Of a DNA stretch of 64,000 nt, positions 36,317 to 46,299 are shown one piece after another. This DNA is from Mariniflexile sp. AS56. Its GTDB lineage: Bacteria; Bacteroidota; Bacteroidia; Flavobacteriales; Flavobacteriaceae. Numbering within the stretch: position 1 is the stretch's first letter; every line of letters starts with the position of its first letter. The notes beneath the pieces were generated by a model that saw only the letters and a list, made by a program, of their open reading frames with translations, searched no databases and had not been told where the DNA came from. A program made the translations under genes and the position numbers. The stretch covers positions 1 through 64,000 of the forward strand of contig NZ_JAUPED010000007.1 of assembly GCF_030552475.1 (NCBI RefSeq), read 5' to 3'.

Positions 36317-38230
36317 ATGACTACAGATACGAATATGTTTTGTAAAAAAACAACATTATTATGGGTGAGTATCTTAACGATTGCAATGACATTCGTTGGA
36401 CAAGCTCAAGATAAAAAAGATCTTCCAGTTGAACCAATGGAAGATGATTATTATAAAATTAATAGTATTCCAATCCCAGAAGGTATGATGTTGGGAATTG
36501 GTGGTATTGCTTTGTTGCCAAATGATAAATTGGCAATAAGTACACGTCGAGGTGAAATTTGGACAATCTCTAATCCGTATATGAAAAACGGACAAAAACC
36601 TAGTTTTAAACTCTTTGCAAAAGGATTGCACGAGCCTTTAGGTTTAGCTTATCGTAATGGAGCGCTTTATACCGCACAACGTCCAGAACTAACCAGATTA
36701 AAAGACTTGGATGGAGATGGGGTAGCAGATGAGTACAAAACAGTTTACTCATTACATCTATCTGGAAATTATCATGAGTATGCGTATGGTCCTGTATTCG
36801 ATAAAGATGGTAATATGATAGTTACGCTTAATTTAGCTTGGAATAAAGGCATGCAAAGTTTGGTGAAATGGCGTGGTTGGATGCTTAAAATTTCAGAAGA
36901 AGGAAAAATGGAACCTTTTGCTACTGGTTTACGTTCTCCGGCAGCATTTGGACTTAATAAGGATGGAGATATTTTTTATGCTGAAAATCAAGGTGGTTGG
37001 ATTGGTTCTGGCTACATAACAGCGTTGGAGAAAGGAGATTTTGCGAGTCACCCAGCAGGGTTAAAATGGTCGAGTGAACCAGGATCTTCTGTTAAATTAA
37101 AAGTAGAAGATATTCCTGATACAGGAAAACCACAATTTGAAGTAGCAAAAAATATTGCAGGTATTAAAACACCTTCTGTATGGATTCCTCATGGAAATAT
37201 GGGGGTTTCAACTTCCGGTATGCTGTTGGACAGTCGTGGAGACTTTGGACCTTTTAAAGATCAAATTTTTGTTGGTGATCAGGGAAGAAGTTTAATTAAT
37301 AGAGTATTTCTTGAAAAAGTACAAGGCGTATACCAAGGAGCTGTATTTTCTTTTGTCAAAGGTTTTGCTTCAGGAGTATTTCGTATGTGTTGGGGTTCTG
37401 ATGGAAGTATGTTTGTTGGTATGACCGCAAGAGGTTGGGGCTCTACCGGTGGTGATATTTATGGTTTACAAAGACTGGTTTGGAATGGAAAAGTGCCTTT
37501 TGAAATAAAAGAAATGCGCGCGATGCCAGATGGTTTTGAACTTGAATTCACAAAGCCAGTAGATAAAACTACAGCATCTGCCATAGCGTCTTATACTTTT
37601 AACAATTTTACTTATAAATATCATAAAACCTATGGAAGTCCTGTAATACATAAAGGGGATTGTAATGTTACGGCAATTAAAATTTCTGATGATGGAACTA
37701 CAGTGCGTATAGCCATTGATAATATGAAAGAAGGTTTTATTCATGAAGTTAATGTAAACGGAATTCGCTCGGAAGATGAAAAACATCCGGTACTTCATCC
37801 AGTTGGTTATTATACATTAAATAAAATACCAGATGGAAACAAATTGGAAACTCAGATTTTTAAAGCGGCAATACAAAAAAACAAGCTACACGTAGTTGAC
37901 AAGAAAGAAAATAATACGAAAACGAAACAGGTTTCTGAAATTAATAAAAAGAAAAACTTAAAAGAAAACAATACAATAACACTCGAACAAATTCGGCCAT
38001 TACTCATAAAACATACTTGTGTAGCCTGTCATGATACTGACAAAAAACAAGTAGGACCATCATTTAAAGAAATCGCTAAACGTAAGTATTCCGCAGATAA
38101 GATGGCAAAACTTATTTACGAACCACAGCCAGAAAACTGGCCAGATTACGCAACACCTATGCCTCCGATGACTCATGTTCCTAAGGAAGATGTGGACAAG
38201 ATTGTGTCGTTTATAAAATCTTTAGAGTAA
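36317..38230 (+). CDS. Beta-propeller (PQQ/sorbosone-dehydrogenase-like) protein with C-terminal cytochrome c
   Basis: About 637 residues, exported (signal within MFCKKTTLLWVSILTIAMTF; ATG 36317 or 36335). Residues about 40-420 look like a soluble sugar dehydrogenase propeller (GIGGIALLPNDKLAISTRRG, GLHEPLGLAYRNGALYTAQR, LKDLDGDGVADEY, GDQGRSLINRVFLEK). The C-terminal 90 residues are a class I cytochrome c with heme motif CVACH (Cys568) and a probable axial Met in ATPMPPM. It likely oxidises a sugar or glycoside in the periplasm and passes electrons through its own heme to the respiratory chain. An unusual lysine-rich linker (about 535-555) joins the domains. Cofactor (PQQ or other) cannot be read with certainty. 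Confidence 0.75.
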   Translation: MTTDTNMFCKKTTLLWVSILTIAMTFVGQAQDKKDLPVEPMEDDYYKINSIPIPEGMMLGIGGIALLPNDKLAISTRRGEIWTISNPYMKNGQKPSFKLFAKGLHEPLGLAYRNGALYTAQRPELTRLKDLDGDGVADEYKTVYSLHLSGNYHEYAYGPVFDKDGNMIVTLNLAWNKGMQSLVKWRGWMLKISEEGKMEPFATGLRSPAAFGLNKDGDIFYAENQGGWIGSGYITALEKGDFASHPAGLKWSSEPGSSVKLKVEDIPDTGKPQFEVAKNIAGIKTPSVWIPHGNMGVSTSGMLLDSRGDFGPFKDQIFVGDQGRSLINRVFLEKVQGVYQGAVFSFVKGFASGVFRMCWGSDGSMFVGMTARGWGSTGGDIYGLQRLVWNGKVPFEIKEMRAMPDGFELEFTKPVDKTTASAIASYTFNNFTYKYHKTYGSPVIHKGDCNVTAIKISDDGTTVRIAIDNMKEGFIHEVNVNGIRSEDEKHPVLHPVGYYTLNKIPDGNKLETQIFKAAIQKNKLHVVDKKENNTKTKQVSEINKKKNLKENNTITLEQIRPLLIKHTCVACHDTDKKQVGPSFKEIAKRKYSADKMAKLIYEPQPENWPDYATPMPPMTHVPKEDVDKIVSFIKSLE

Positions 38231-38293
38231 ATTTTAATATGGAACCCGTTAGTATTGCTGAAAAAAATAAAACTGAATAATAAATCGAAAACT

Positions 38294-39778
38294 ATGAATT
38301 TAAACAATATTAAAAAAGCAGCTATTAATGTGTTAGCTATATGTATGTTAGTATCGTGTAGCGACTCTAAAGTTAATAAGGATTTACCACAAGCCAATAA
38401 TGAAAATGAATCCACTAAAACTTTAGCCGAACTACAACATGAGTTTGTAAATACTAGATATCAGGCATATTTTCATTATAACATGGCTACATTTAAAAAC
38501 TTAAACTCTGATACTTATCAAGGTAGGGCAGATGGTACAGAGCCTGTGTCAATGTTTGCTCCAACTGGGTTAAATATAGATAATTGGGTAAAAGCAGTTA
38601 AGGTCGCACGCATGGAAGGTGGTTGGTTAACCACAAAGCATCACGGTGGGTTTTGTTTGTGGGATAGTGAATTTACCGATTATGATGTAGCGTCATCAGC
38701 AGTTAAAACGGATATCGTTCGTGAGTTTACTACTAAATTTAGAGAGGCAGGCTTAAAAGTAGGTTTATATTATTCTATTTTAGATTATCATCATAGCGTT
38801 GAAAATGGCAAAACTTCAGTCAAGGACGTGCAGTTTTTAAAAAATCAAATAACAGAGCTTTTAACCAATTATGGTAAAATTGATTATATCAATTTTGATG
38901 GATGGAGTTCATGGCCAACCACACCAAATTTTGATGATGTTCAATACGGAGAAATTTTGGCTTTGGTAAAAAAAATACAGCCAGAGTGTTTAATTATTTC
39001 GCATACTTATGAGTCCAACTTGTCTCATGCCGAAGTGCCATTTGCAGATGCAGCAGGTCGAGATTACCCGTATCACCCAGATTATTTACGTCCAACCGCG
39101 GCATCAGATTTTTTACAATACGATTGGTGGTGGGATAATTCCGATGAAATGGGAGTTAGAAAAAGTGTAGACTATATTTTAGGAAAATTAAATAGTTATA
39201 ACTCTCATAATTCGGTTTACATTCTTAATATATCTCCAAATATAGCAGGTGATATTGATGATGACGTGTTTGTCCGTTTAAAAGAAGTTGCTAATGTTTG
39301 GGAGAAACCAGAAGATATTCCAATGGATGCCAATTGGGGGTATCAATACGATACCACAAAAAATTTGGCATTTATGAAACCGTGCGAACAGTCTAGCATG
39401 AATAAATTTGTTCGTGATAAACGAGCTTATCCACGTGCTGAAATTGCTGTAGATGGTGTAACTGAAGGTAACGCTATGATGGAACAAACTTCTTGGACGC
39501 TTGAAGAAGACACTCCATGGTGGCGTGTAGATTTAGGGGATCATCACGTCGTTAATGAAATAACTATTTATAATCGTACAGATATCGATGCCAATCAATT
39601 AAAAGATTTTACGGTGTCACTACATGATGCTGCAGGTAATGTCGTATGGAAATCGGTTCAGAGGCAAGTTCCAACTCCTTCAGTTAAAATCCCAGTAGAA
39701 AGTAAAAAAGGACGTTTTGTGAAAGTACAATTAAATGGAACTGGTGCTTTGGCCTTGGCGGAGGTTATTGTGAAATAG
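38294..39778 (+). CDS. GH29 alpha-L-fucosidase with C-terminal F5/8-like domain, lipoprotein
   Basis: This 494-residue lipoprotein (LAICMLVSC, Cys22) has a GH29 TIM barrel with WLTTKHHGGFCLWDS (about 111-125), the nucleophile motif YINFDGW (Asp202) and LNISPN. The C-terminal 150 residues (MKPCEQSSMNKFVRDK, then WWRVDLGDHHVVNEITIYNR) form an F5/8 type C (discoidin/CBM32-like) binding domain. I start at ATG 38294; upstream codons to 38255 are not a credible N-terminus. It differs from the GH29 at 18730 and is nearer the branch acting on linked fucose (GH29-B-like, inference). It releases alpha-L-fucose at the membrane surface. Confidence 0.85.
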   Translation: MNLNNIKKAAINVLAICMLVSCSDSKVNKDLPQANNENESTKTLAELQHEFVNTRYQAYFHYNMATFKNLNSDTYQGRADGTEPVSMFAPTGLNIDNWVKAVKVARMEGGWLTTKHHGGFCLWDSEFTDYDVASSAVKTDIVREFTTKFREAGLKVGLYYSILDYHHSVENGKTSVKDVQFLKNQITELLTNYGKIDYINFDGWSSWPTTPNFDDVQYGEILALVKKIQPECLIISHTYESNLSHAEVPFADAAGRDYPYHPDYLRPTAASDFLQYDWWWDNSDEMGVRKSVDYILGKLNSYNSHNSVYILNISPNIAGDIDDDVFVRLKEVANVWEKPEDIPMDANWGYQYDTTKNLAFMKPCEQSSMNKFVRDKRAYPRAEIAVDGVTEGNAMMEQTSWTLEEDTPWWRVDLGDHHVVNEITIYNRTDIDANQLKDFTVSLHDAAGNVVWKSVQRQVPTPSVKIPVESKKGRFVKVQLNGTGALALAEVIVK

Positions 39779-39819
39779 CTGATTGAGTTATTCAGAAATA
39801 AAAATCCGAATTAAATTTT

Positions 39820-39841
39820 TTCGAATAGAGGGATATTCGAA
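39820..39841. repeat. 8-bp inverted repeat in the GH29-GH95 gap
   Basis: TTCGAATA at 39820-39827 and TATTCGAA at 39834-39841 are perfectly complementary, 6 bp apart. A GAATTAAA element occurs on each side. No T run follows, so an operator or mRNA structure is more likely than a terminator. Confidence 0.4.
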
Positions 39842-39904
39842 TTAAAGTTTCTTATGATTTACAGGTTATAGTTTTTGAAATAGAAAATGATATAATATTA
39901 ATAG

Positions 39905-42361
39905 ATGGCAATAATAATGAATTTTAAAGTTTTAGGTTTAATTTTTTTAGGCTTATTGATATCGTGTTCGGCATCAAAACCCAAAGATGTTTTATTGATA
40001 AGTAAAGAACCGGCCCAAAAGTGGCAAGATGGACTTGTTGCGGGAAATGGAATACAAGGAATAATGGTTATGGGAGACCCCCTTAACGAATCCATAATTC
40101 TTAATCATGAGAGATTATGGGTACCCGCTCAGGATGTAGCTTTTGACGTGCCTGACATGACTAGGGTTGTTGATGAGGTTAGGGAGATGGCTAAAAAAGG
40201 AGATTTTGACCAAGCAGGAACTAGGTTATATACTGCTTTTGGAGAGGAGAATGCTAAACTGTTCCCAGAGACTGCTTTCAAAAGAATAGGTGGTAAACAA
40301 AGCCCTCGTTTTGGAATGAACTATGTACACCCAGGGGCCTATCTTAAAATTAACATGACAAAAAATGGGGAAATATCTGATTATACACGCTCTGTTAATT
40401 TAAGTAATGGAGAGATTACTGTCCGCTGGAAGGACGATAAAGGTTTTTGGTCTAGAAACGGTTTTGTTTCCAGAAGTGATGATGCTACCATCATGAAAAT
40501 TAAAAATGAGAGTGGAGCTAAAATTAGTTGCACTTTTTCAATTAATGAAGTCCCTGGCTATGATATAAAAGATATTAATAAACCACAAATAGTTGTGGAT
40601 GTTGATGGAATTTATTTTCATACAAGTTATAAAAACAAGTATTGGCTTGATGAACCTGAAGGGTATCATATTTTAACAAAAATTGATGCTCAGGGTGGAA
40701 CAGTGATTGTAGAAGATAATCAAATTATCGTTGAAGGAGCGGATGAAGTTGTTTTAAAAACAATCACTGACTTTCTTCCTAAGTATTCTCTAAAATCAAG
40801 AACGGCATTGAGCGATAAATTGGATGCAGTATTGTCTTATGATAAAAGTTTATTAAGTCATGATAAAATTCACCGAGAATTATTTGAACGTGTGGGTTTC
40901 AGATTAACAGATCATGAAAATCAGACATATTATAGCGAAGAGTTAATTGAAAATGCGAAAAATAACGGCCCTTCACCTGAGTTCTTAGAGGCTATTTTTG
41001 CAGTAGGTCGATATGCGCTTATTTCCTCTTCAGGTGAGTTGCCACCATCGTTAATGGGGATTTGGGGTAACACTTGGGAGCCCGCATGGTGGGGCCATTA
41101 TACCAATGATTCTAACGTAAATTTAGCAGTTTCCCATGGTAATACTGGTAATTTACCGGAGATGATGGAGTCATATTTTTCATGGGTTGAATCGCTTTAT
41201 CCGTATTGGGAACGTAATGCAGAAAGATTATATGGGGCTAGAGGTTATATGGGGGCGATCGCACATGATTGGCGACATGGACTCGCAATTGCCGGCTGGC
41301 ACGAATGGACTGGTAGCGCAGGCTGGCTTGCTGCATATTTTATTGAAAATTATGCTATAACTAATGATGAAATATTTTTAAAAAATAGAGTAGTCCCTTT
41401 ACTTGAAAATATTGCTTTGTTTTATGAAGACTTTTTACAAGGTATGGAAGGTGATGATGGGTATTATTTAATATATCCAAGTGTGTCTCCAGAAAATAGG
41501 CCCTCTAATATGGGTGGTATACCTGAATTTAGAACGGCTCCTAATGCAGCTTCCGAAATAGCGATAATCAGACAGACTTTGGTAAGTTTAATAGAAGCAT
41601 ATGAGGTATTGAATATTAAAGATGAACGAATCGCTGTCTTGCAGTCAATTATTAATAAGTTGCCTCCATATCGCATAAATAAAGATGGGGCAATTGCAGA
41701 GTGGAGCCATCCTGATATTGCTGACAATTATAATCATAGACATAATTCACATCTTTATGCAGTTTATCCAGGAATTGATATTAATCCTGCAACTCCAGAG
41801 TTGTATGATGCTTCAAAAATAGCTATTAAAAAACGCCTAGAGACAGGTCAAGGTGATAGATCAGCACATGGTTTTATGTATCAAGGTTTTTTTGGTGCCC
41901 GCTTGCAGGACCCTTCCATTCCTTGGAATTCATTTAATACCATAGCAAAAGAATCATTTTTGTTTTCTAGTTTTATCACATCACACAATCCCAATCATAA
42001 GGTTTATAATTTGGATGCGACTTTATCAATGCCCGCTATTTTAAGTGAAATGTGTGTTTATTCCCGTCTTGGCGTTTTGAATATTTTACCGGGAATTCCG
42101 TTAGACAAAATACCTACGGGAAAACTAACTGGTCTGCTTGCTAGAAATGCAATAGTTGTTGATGAATTATCATGGAATGACCTTGATAAACAGGTGATTA
42201 TGAAGCTGAGAAGTTCTATTGATCAATCTGTAATTATAGAAAGTAGACTAGATATTTCTAACATTAAAGGAAATGGAGTAAGTCTTAATGAGGCTGGTTG
42301 GTCTATTAAATTAGATAAGAATAAATTAACAACTATTGAAATTTTATATTTAAATAAGTAG
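39905..42361 (+). CDS. GH95-family fucosidase/galactosidase, lipoprotein
   Basis: This 818-residue lipoprotein (GLLISC followed by SASK) has the GH95 layout: N-terminal beta-sandwich (WQDGLVAGNGIQGIMVMGDP, about residues 38-57), helical linker and an alpha/alpha barrel. Family motifs visible are LMGIWGNTWEPAWWGHYTND, then SNVNLAVSHGNTGN with the N-x-N pair, and GQGDRSAHGFMYQGFFGARL where the Asp corresponds to the catalytic base region of GH95. SVSPENRP is also conserved. These inverting enzymes remove alpha-1,2-L-fucose or L-galactose. Details around the motifs differ from textbook GH95 (for example HGNTGN in place of QMNYWP), so specificity may be new. It could start at ATG 39905 or 39917. 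Confidence 0.82.
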   Translation: MAIIMNFKVLGLIFLGLLISCSASKPKDVLLISKEPAQKWQDGLVAGNGIQGIMVMGDPLNESIILNHERLWVPAQDVAFDVPDMTRVVDEVREMAKKGDFDQAGTRLYTAFGEENAKLFPETAFKRIGGKQSPRFGMNYVHPGAYLKINMTKNGEISDYTRSVNLSNGEITVRWKDDKGFWSRNGFVSRSDDATIMKIKNESGAKISCTFSINEVPGYDIKDINKPQIVVDVDGIYFHTSYKNKYWLDEPEGYHILTKIDAQGGTVIVEDNQIIVEGADEVVLKTITDFLPKYSLKSRTALSDKLDAVLSYDKSLLSHDKIHRELFERVGFRLTDHENQTYYSEELIENAKNNGPSPEFLEAIFAVGRYALISSSGELPPSLMGIWGNTWEPAWWGHYTNDSNVNLAVSHGNTGNLPEMMESYFSWVESLYPYWERNAERLYGARGYMGAIAHDWRHGLAIAGWHEWTGSAGWLAAYFIENYAITNDEIFLKNRVVPLLENIALFYEDFLQGMEGDDGYYLIYPSVSPENRPSNMGGIPEFRTAPNAASEIAIIRQTLVSLIEAYEVLNIKDERIAVLQSIINKLPPYRINKDGAIAEWSHPDIADNYNHRHNSHLYAVYPGIDINPATPELYDASKIAIKKRLETGQGDRSAHGFMYQGFFGARLQDPSIPWNSFNTIAKESFLFSSFITSHNPNHKVYNLDATLSMPAILSEMCVYSRLGVLNILPGIPLDKIPTGKLTGLLARNAIVVDELSWNDLDKQVIMKLRSSIDQSVIIESRLDISNIKGNGVSLNEAGWSIKLDKNKLTTIEILYLNK

Positions 42362-42462
42362 ATTATTTTTAATAGAACAGGTAGTATTATGTTTAAAATA
42401 AGAAAACACTTATTAATGATGGCGTTAATAAAGTACACTTTAATTTAATAAATATCATATAT

Positions 42463-43938
42463 ATGAAAACAACAAACAAAAACAAATTAATTATCTTATT
42501 AATACTTGTGGCTCAATTTGGATTTGCAACTAACAGCATAGAGAAACCTAAACCTAAAAAAAAGCCCAATATCATTATGATTTTGGCCGATGATTTAGGT
42601 TTTACAGATCTAGGTTTTACAGGTAGCGATTTATACCTAACTCCTAATATTGATAGATTAGCCAAAGAGGGCATGTATTTTTCTAACGCTTATTCTTCAC
42701 ATCCTACATGCCAACCTAGCCGTTTGGCATTGCAAACAGGGAAATATCCCGCACGTATTGGTTGTGTTAGTCATGCCGCACTTGGAGGTGTGTCTGGAGG
42801 ACCTCTTGAAATACCTAAAGGTGAGGTGACTATTGGCGAAGCCTTAAAAATGGATGATTATACAACTTGTCATATAGGAAAATGGCATATAGGTATGGGG
42901 GATAATGCTCCAGGAAAAAGAGGGTATGACTATGATATAGCTTCCAATGATTTTTGTTGTCCTGCAACGTATTTTTATCCCTATAGTGATCCTAATCACA
43001 GAAGAAATAATCTAGCAGCTGTACCCGATTTAGAAGATTATCCTGTAACTACCATTTTGGGAGAAGCCGTTTCAAACGAAGCAGCGAAATTTATAGAAAG
43101 TCAAAAAAATAAAGAGAAACCTTTCTTTTTAAATATGGCTTATTATGATGTGCATACGCCCATTGAAGCACAAAAAGAAAAGGTGGATAAATATAAAAAG
43201 CGACTTAAACCAGGATTGATGCATAAGAATCCAACCTATGCCGCCATGGTTGAAAACCTTGACGAAGGAGTAGGTAAAATTCTAGCAACTCTTGAAAAAA
43301 ATGGGATGTTAGAAAATACAATAGTAATCTTCATGAGTGATAATGGAGGTGAAGCCGATTTAGGAATTACAACAAACGGAAAACTAAGAGACGGAAAAGG
43401 ATATGCTTATGAAGGAGGGGTACGTGTGCCATTAATTGTTCGTTGGCCGGGTCAAGTAAAACCAAATACAGTAAACAATCAACGTGTAATTGGTTTTGAT
43501 TTATATCCTACGATTCTTAAAATGGCAGATGCTAAAGGAGATAAAAAACATAATAAGAATGTTGATGGGTTGGATTTAACACCTTTGTTAAAAAATCCAA
43601 ATTATAAATTACCTAATCGCAAACTTCATTTTCTTAATTTTCTTTCATTGGTTCATTATAAATTACCTATTTCTCATAGAAATAGATGTTTTGAATCTGT
43701 AATGAAAGACGATTGGAAATTAATTGAATTTTTTGATATGGGTGCTGATCTTGTACATTATTATGAATTATATAATTTAAAAGAAGACCCATCTGAAAAA
43801 AACAATTTGGCACAAAGTATGCCTACAAAGGTCGAAGAATTAAAAAAATCGATTGCAAGATGGAACAAAGAAGTAAACGCACCACCTTATGATTATGAGA
43901 AATTTTATGGCAATGCAAAATCAATAAAAAACGATTAG
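42463..43938 (+). CDS. S1-family sulfatase
   Basis: This 491-residue exported sulfatase has a signal peptide within MKTTNKNKLIILLILVAQFG, IIMILADDLGFTDLGFTGSD (metal site), the formylglycine motif CQPSR (Cys83), HIGKWHIGMGDNAPGKRGYD, FCCPATYFYPY and VIFMSDNGGE. The C-terminal HRNRCFESVMKDDWKLIEFF places it with the sulfatases at 15782 and 28199. It is the last intact gene of the degradative block and is followed by a hairpin terminator; beyond it lie only decayed genes up to 47.1 kb. Confidence 0.9.
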   Translation: MKTTNKNKLIILLILVAQFGFATNSIEKPKPKKKPNIIMILADDLGFTDLGFTGSDLYLTPNIDRLAKEGMYFSNAYSSHPTCQPSRLALQTGKYPARIGCVSHAALGGVSGGPLEIPKGEVTIGEALKMDDYTTCHIGKWHIGMGDNAPGKRGYDYDIASNDFCCPATYFYPYSDPNHRRNNLAAVPDLEDYPVTTILGEAVSNEAAKFIESQKNKEKPFFLNMAYYDVHTPIEAQKEKVDKYKKRLKPGLMHKNPTYAAMVENLDEGVGKILATLEKNGMLENTIVIFMSDNGGEADLGITTNGKLRDGKGYAYEGGVRVPLIVRWPGQVKPNTVNNQRVIGFDLYPTILKMADAKGDKKHNKNVDGLDLTPLLKNPNYKLPNRKLHFLNFLSLVHYKLPISHRNRCFESVMKDDWKLIEFFDMGADLVHYYELYNLKEDPSEKNNLAQSMPTKVEELKKSIARWNKEVNAPPYDYEKFYGNAKSIKND

Positions 43939-43963
43939 TTTTTAATTATCTAACAATATATAT

Positions 43964-44001
43964 ATGCGTTGACTATTAATGGGTTGACGCATTCGTGTTT
44001 T
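43964..44001 (+). terminator. Hairpin terminator ending the degradative block
   Basis: ATGCGTTGAC at 43964-43973 pairs with GTTGACGCAT at 43983-43992 (10 bp, two G-T pairs) and GTTTT follows. The stem is modest but well placed 25 bp after the sulfatase stop. Confidence 0.5.
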
Positions 44002-44070
44002 ATAAATATGTTGTTGACTATAAAAGCAATACCTCCTTGAAAAAATATTAAAAGAATTCAGAAATAAATA

Positions 44071-44760
44071 TTGACCATTATAAAAAGATTATATTTAGTT
44101 TCATTGCTATCTTATTTTCTTGGGAATATATTATTCGCCCAACAGAAAAGCAGAAACATTATTATAGACATTCAGGAGGAAAAAGGATTTTTAATCAATG
44201 GATTAAAGAATATACTAGTGGCGCATGTGTAAAAGGACCCTAAAAATAAAGCAACTAAATGTTTTTATTAAAGAGGAACTATTTGTAATCTAATAGAAAT
44301 GTTTGTTGACTTAGTAAAAAAAAGGGATTTATTATTTTGGATTTCATCAGAGTATTAAGACGATTTTAAAGTTCTGCATATAATGTTTGCAGCTTTATTT
44401 TAAGTAAAAGCAAGTCATAAATTAGCTTACTTCTTTTTATATTAATTTAATAAAGAATACATATTAGAGTGAAATTAAACAGAATGGATGTTTAATAAAT
44501 TAAAATTATCATTACTAAGTTTGGTTTCATACTGCAGGTCCATGGCGTGTTAAGCAATGGCAATAAAATTGAAAATAGCTTGAAAAAATAGGATTTTTAT
44601 TCCGTTGAATCTAGACTTGAGGATTGTATTGGTTTTTCATGGTTTTAATCTTTTTGGTAATTGGAATTGGCTAAACCAAATTAGATTACTGGGTTTTAGT
44701 AATTTGTTAAAGGTGTTTGAAAGTTATTCTTAAAATTATTTAGAAATCAAGAAACAGCAT
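44071..44760 (+). pseudogene. Decayed secreted-protein gene, family not recognised
   Basis: A signal-peptide-like start is readable (RLYLVSLLSYFLGNILFAQQ), then KSRNIIIDIQEEKGFLINGL, after which stops appear every 10-30 codons in all frames. Later islands such as RGTICNLIEMFVDLVKKRDL look protein-like. The LINGL opening is reminiscent of secreted glycoside hydrolases, but no family can be fixed. The 44.4-44.85 kb stretch has only scraps (for example FHTAGPWRVKQWQ) that may belong to the same or another dead gene. Confidence 0.4.
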
Positions 44761-44846
44761 AAGAGAATTAAAACCGTCTAACGATTTATTGTGAATACAA
44801 AAATTAAAATAATTTAGATATATATATATAAATAGTTCGGCTTTTT

Positions 44847-46297
44847 ATAGAAGTTTAAAAGTATTATTAGGTTGTGTGTTTCTTTTACTATTAATTGTGA
44901 TGTTTTCTGCCCATTCAAAATTAAACAACATTCAAAAGCCAAATGTGTTTTTCCTTATTGTTGATGATTTGCGACCAGAATTAAATTGATTTGGGAAGAC
45001 TCAAATTATTTCCCCAAATATAGATGCACTTGTCAAAGATACCATGGTTTTTAATAGAGTTTTTTGTAATGTTTAAGTATGTGGAGCATCAATAGCAAAT
45101 TTGTTAACTGGGCTGTACCCAACCTAATCGATTTACTAATTATGTGGCGAGAGTGGAAAAGGATGCACCAGGCATTATTACTTTACCCGCACATTTTAAT
45201 AACAATGGGTATTTTACTACGGCAATAGGTAAAATTTTTCATCACCCTGATGATGCACTTCAAAGTTGGTCTGAAATGACTTATCGTTCCGATTATCCCA
45301 ATAGCTTAAAACAGCAGGAACTATGGCGTGATTATTAGTCTCTCGATAATAATTGGACAAAAGAAAAAGATCTTCCTCTGGGTGCTGCAGGTCCAGCTTG
45401 GGAAGCAGCTGATGTGGCAGATACTATATATTACGATGGTAAAACTACCAAATTGACACTCAATAGGTTGAGAGAGCTTTCTAAATCTAAACACCATTTT
45501 TCTTAGGAGTTCGTTTTATTAGACCACATTTGCCTTTTAATGCACCTAAAAAATATTGGGATTTGTATGAGAAAGAAAATATTGAATTCGCAGAAAACCC
45601 TTTTATGCCTGTAAATTCACCTCGTGATGCATGGTTTAATTATAGAGAGCTACGCGGATATTCAAATATTAGAAAAGATACATTGCCCATACCAGATGAC
45701 CAGGCCAAAATGCTACGTCATGGGTATTATGCATGTATTAGTTATATTGATGAACAAATAGGTCAGATTATTAAGGCGTTCAAAAAACTCAAATTATACG
45801 ACAACACTATAATTGTTGATATTGGCGATCATGGTTGGAGTTTGGGCGAACACTCATTATGGTGTAAGCATTCCTGTTTTAGTAATGCTTTGCGTACACA
45901 GCTCATTGTTAAATCTACCAATACCAATGCCGGAAAAACAGATGCAATGACTAGTTTTGTCGATATTTACCCTTCATTATGCGAATTGGTTGGTCTTGAG
46001 AAACCATCTCATCTCGATGGTCAAAGTTTTATTCCAATTTTAAAAAATCCGAAGATAGAAGTAAACAAGTATATTTTTTGCAGATGGGAAAATGGAGAAA
46101 CTGTAAAATCCGATAAGTTTATTTATACCGAGTATTTCGATAAAAAGGGAAATGTTAGATCGCAGATGCTCTATAATCACGAAAAAGATCCAAATGAAAA
46201 TGAAAATGTTGTTGATGATGGAGAAAACATAGAAATAGTGAAAGAATTAAAGAATGTATTGTCTAATCATTTTCAGAATAGATGCATTTATAGGTAA
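44847..46297 (+). pseudogene. Decayed iduronate-2-sulfatase-like S1 sulfatase
   Basis: Readable pieces in order: a hydrophobic leader, KPNVFFLIVDDLRPELN then a stop, ISPNIDALVKDTMVFNRVFC, then a stop in place of the usual Pro before VCGASIANLLTG, DAPGIITLPAHFNNNGYFTT with IGKIFHHPDDALQSWSE, a TAG near 45336, a frameshift near 45510, then GVRFIRPHLPFNAPKKYWDL and VDIGDHGWSLGEHSLWCKHS. This order matches the S1 subfamily of iduronate-2-sulfatase-like enzymes. The formylglycine motif reads CGASI rather than CGASR, so the active site is gone. At least three stops and two frameshifts make it a certain pseudogene. Confidence 0.85.
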
Positions 46298-46299
46298 AT

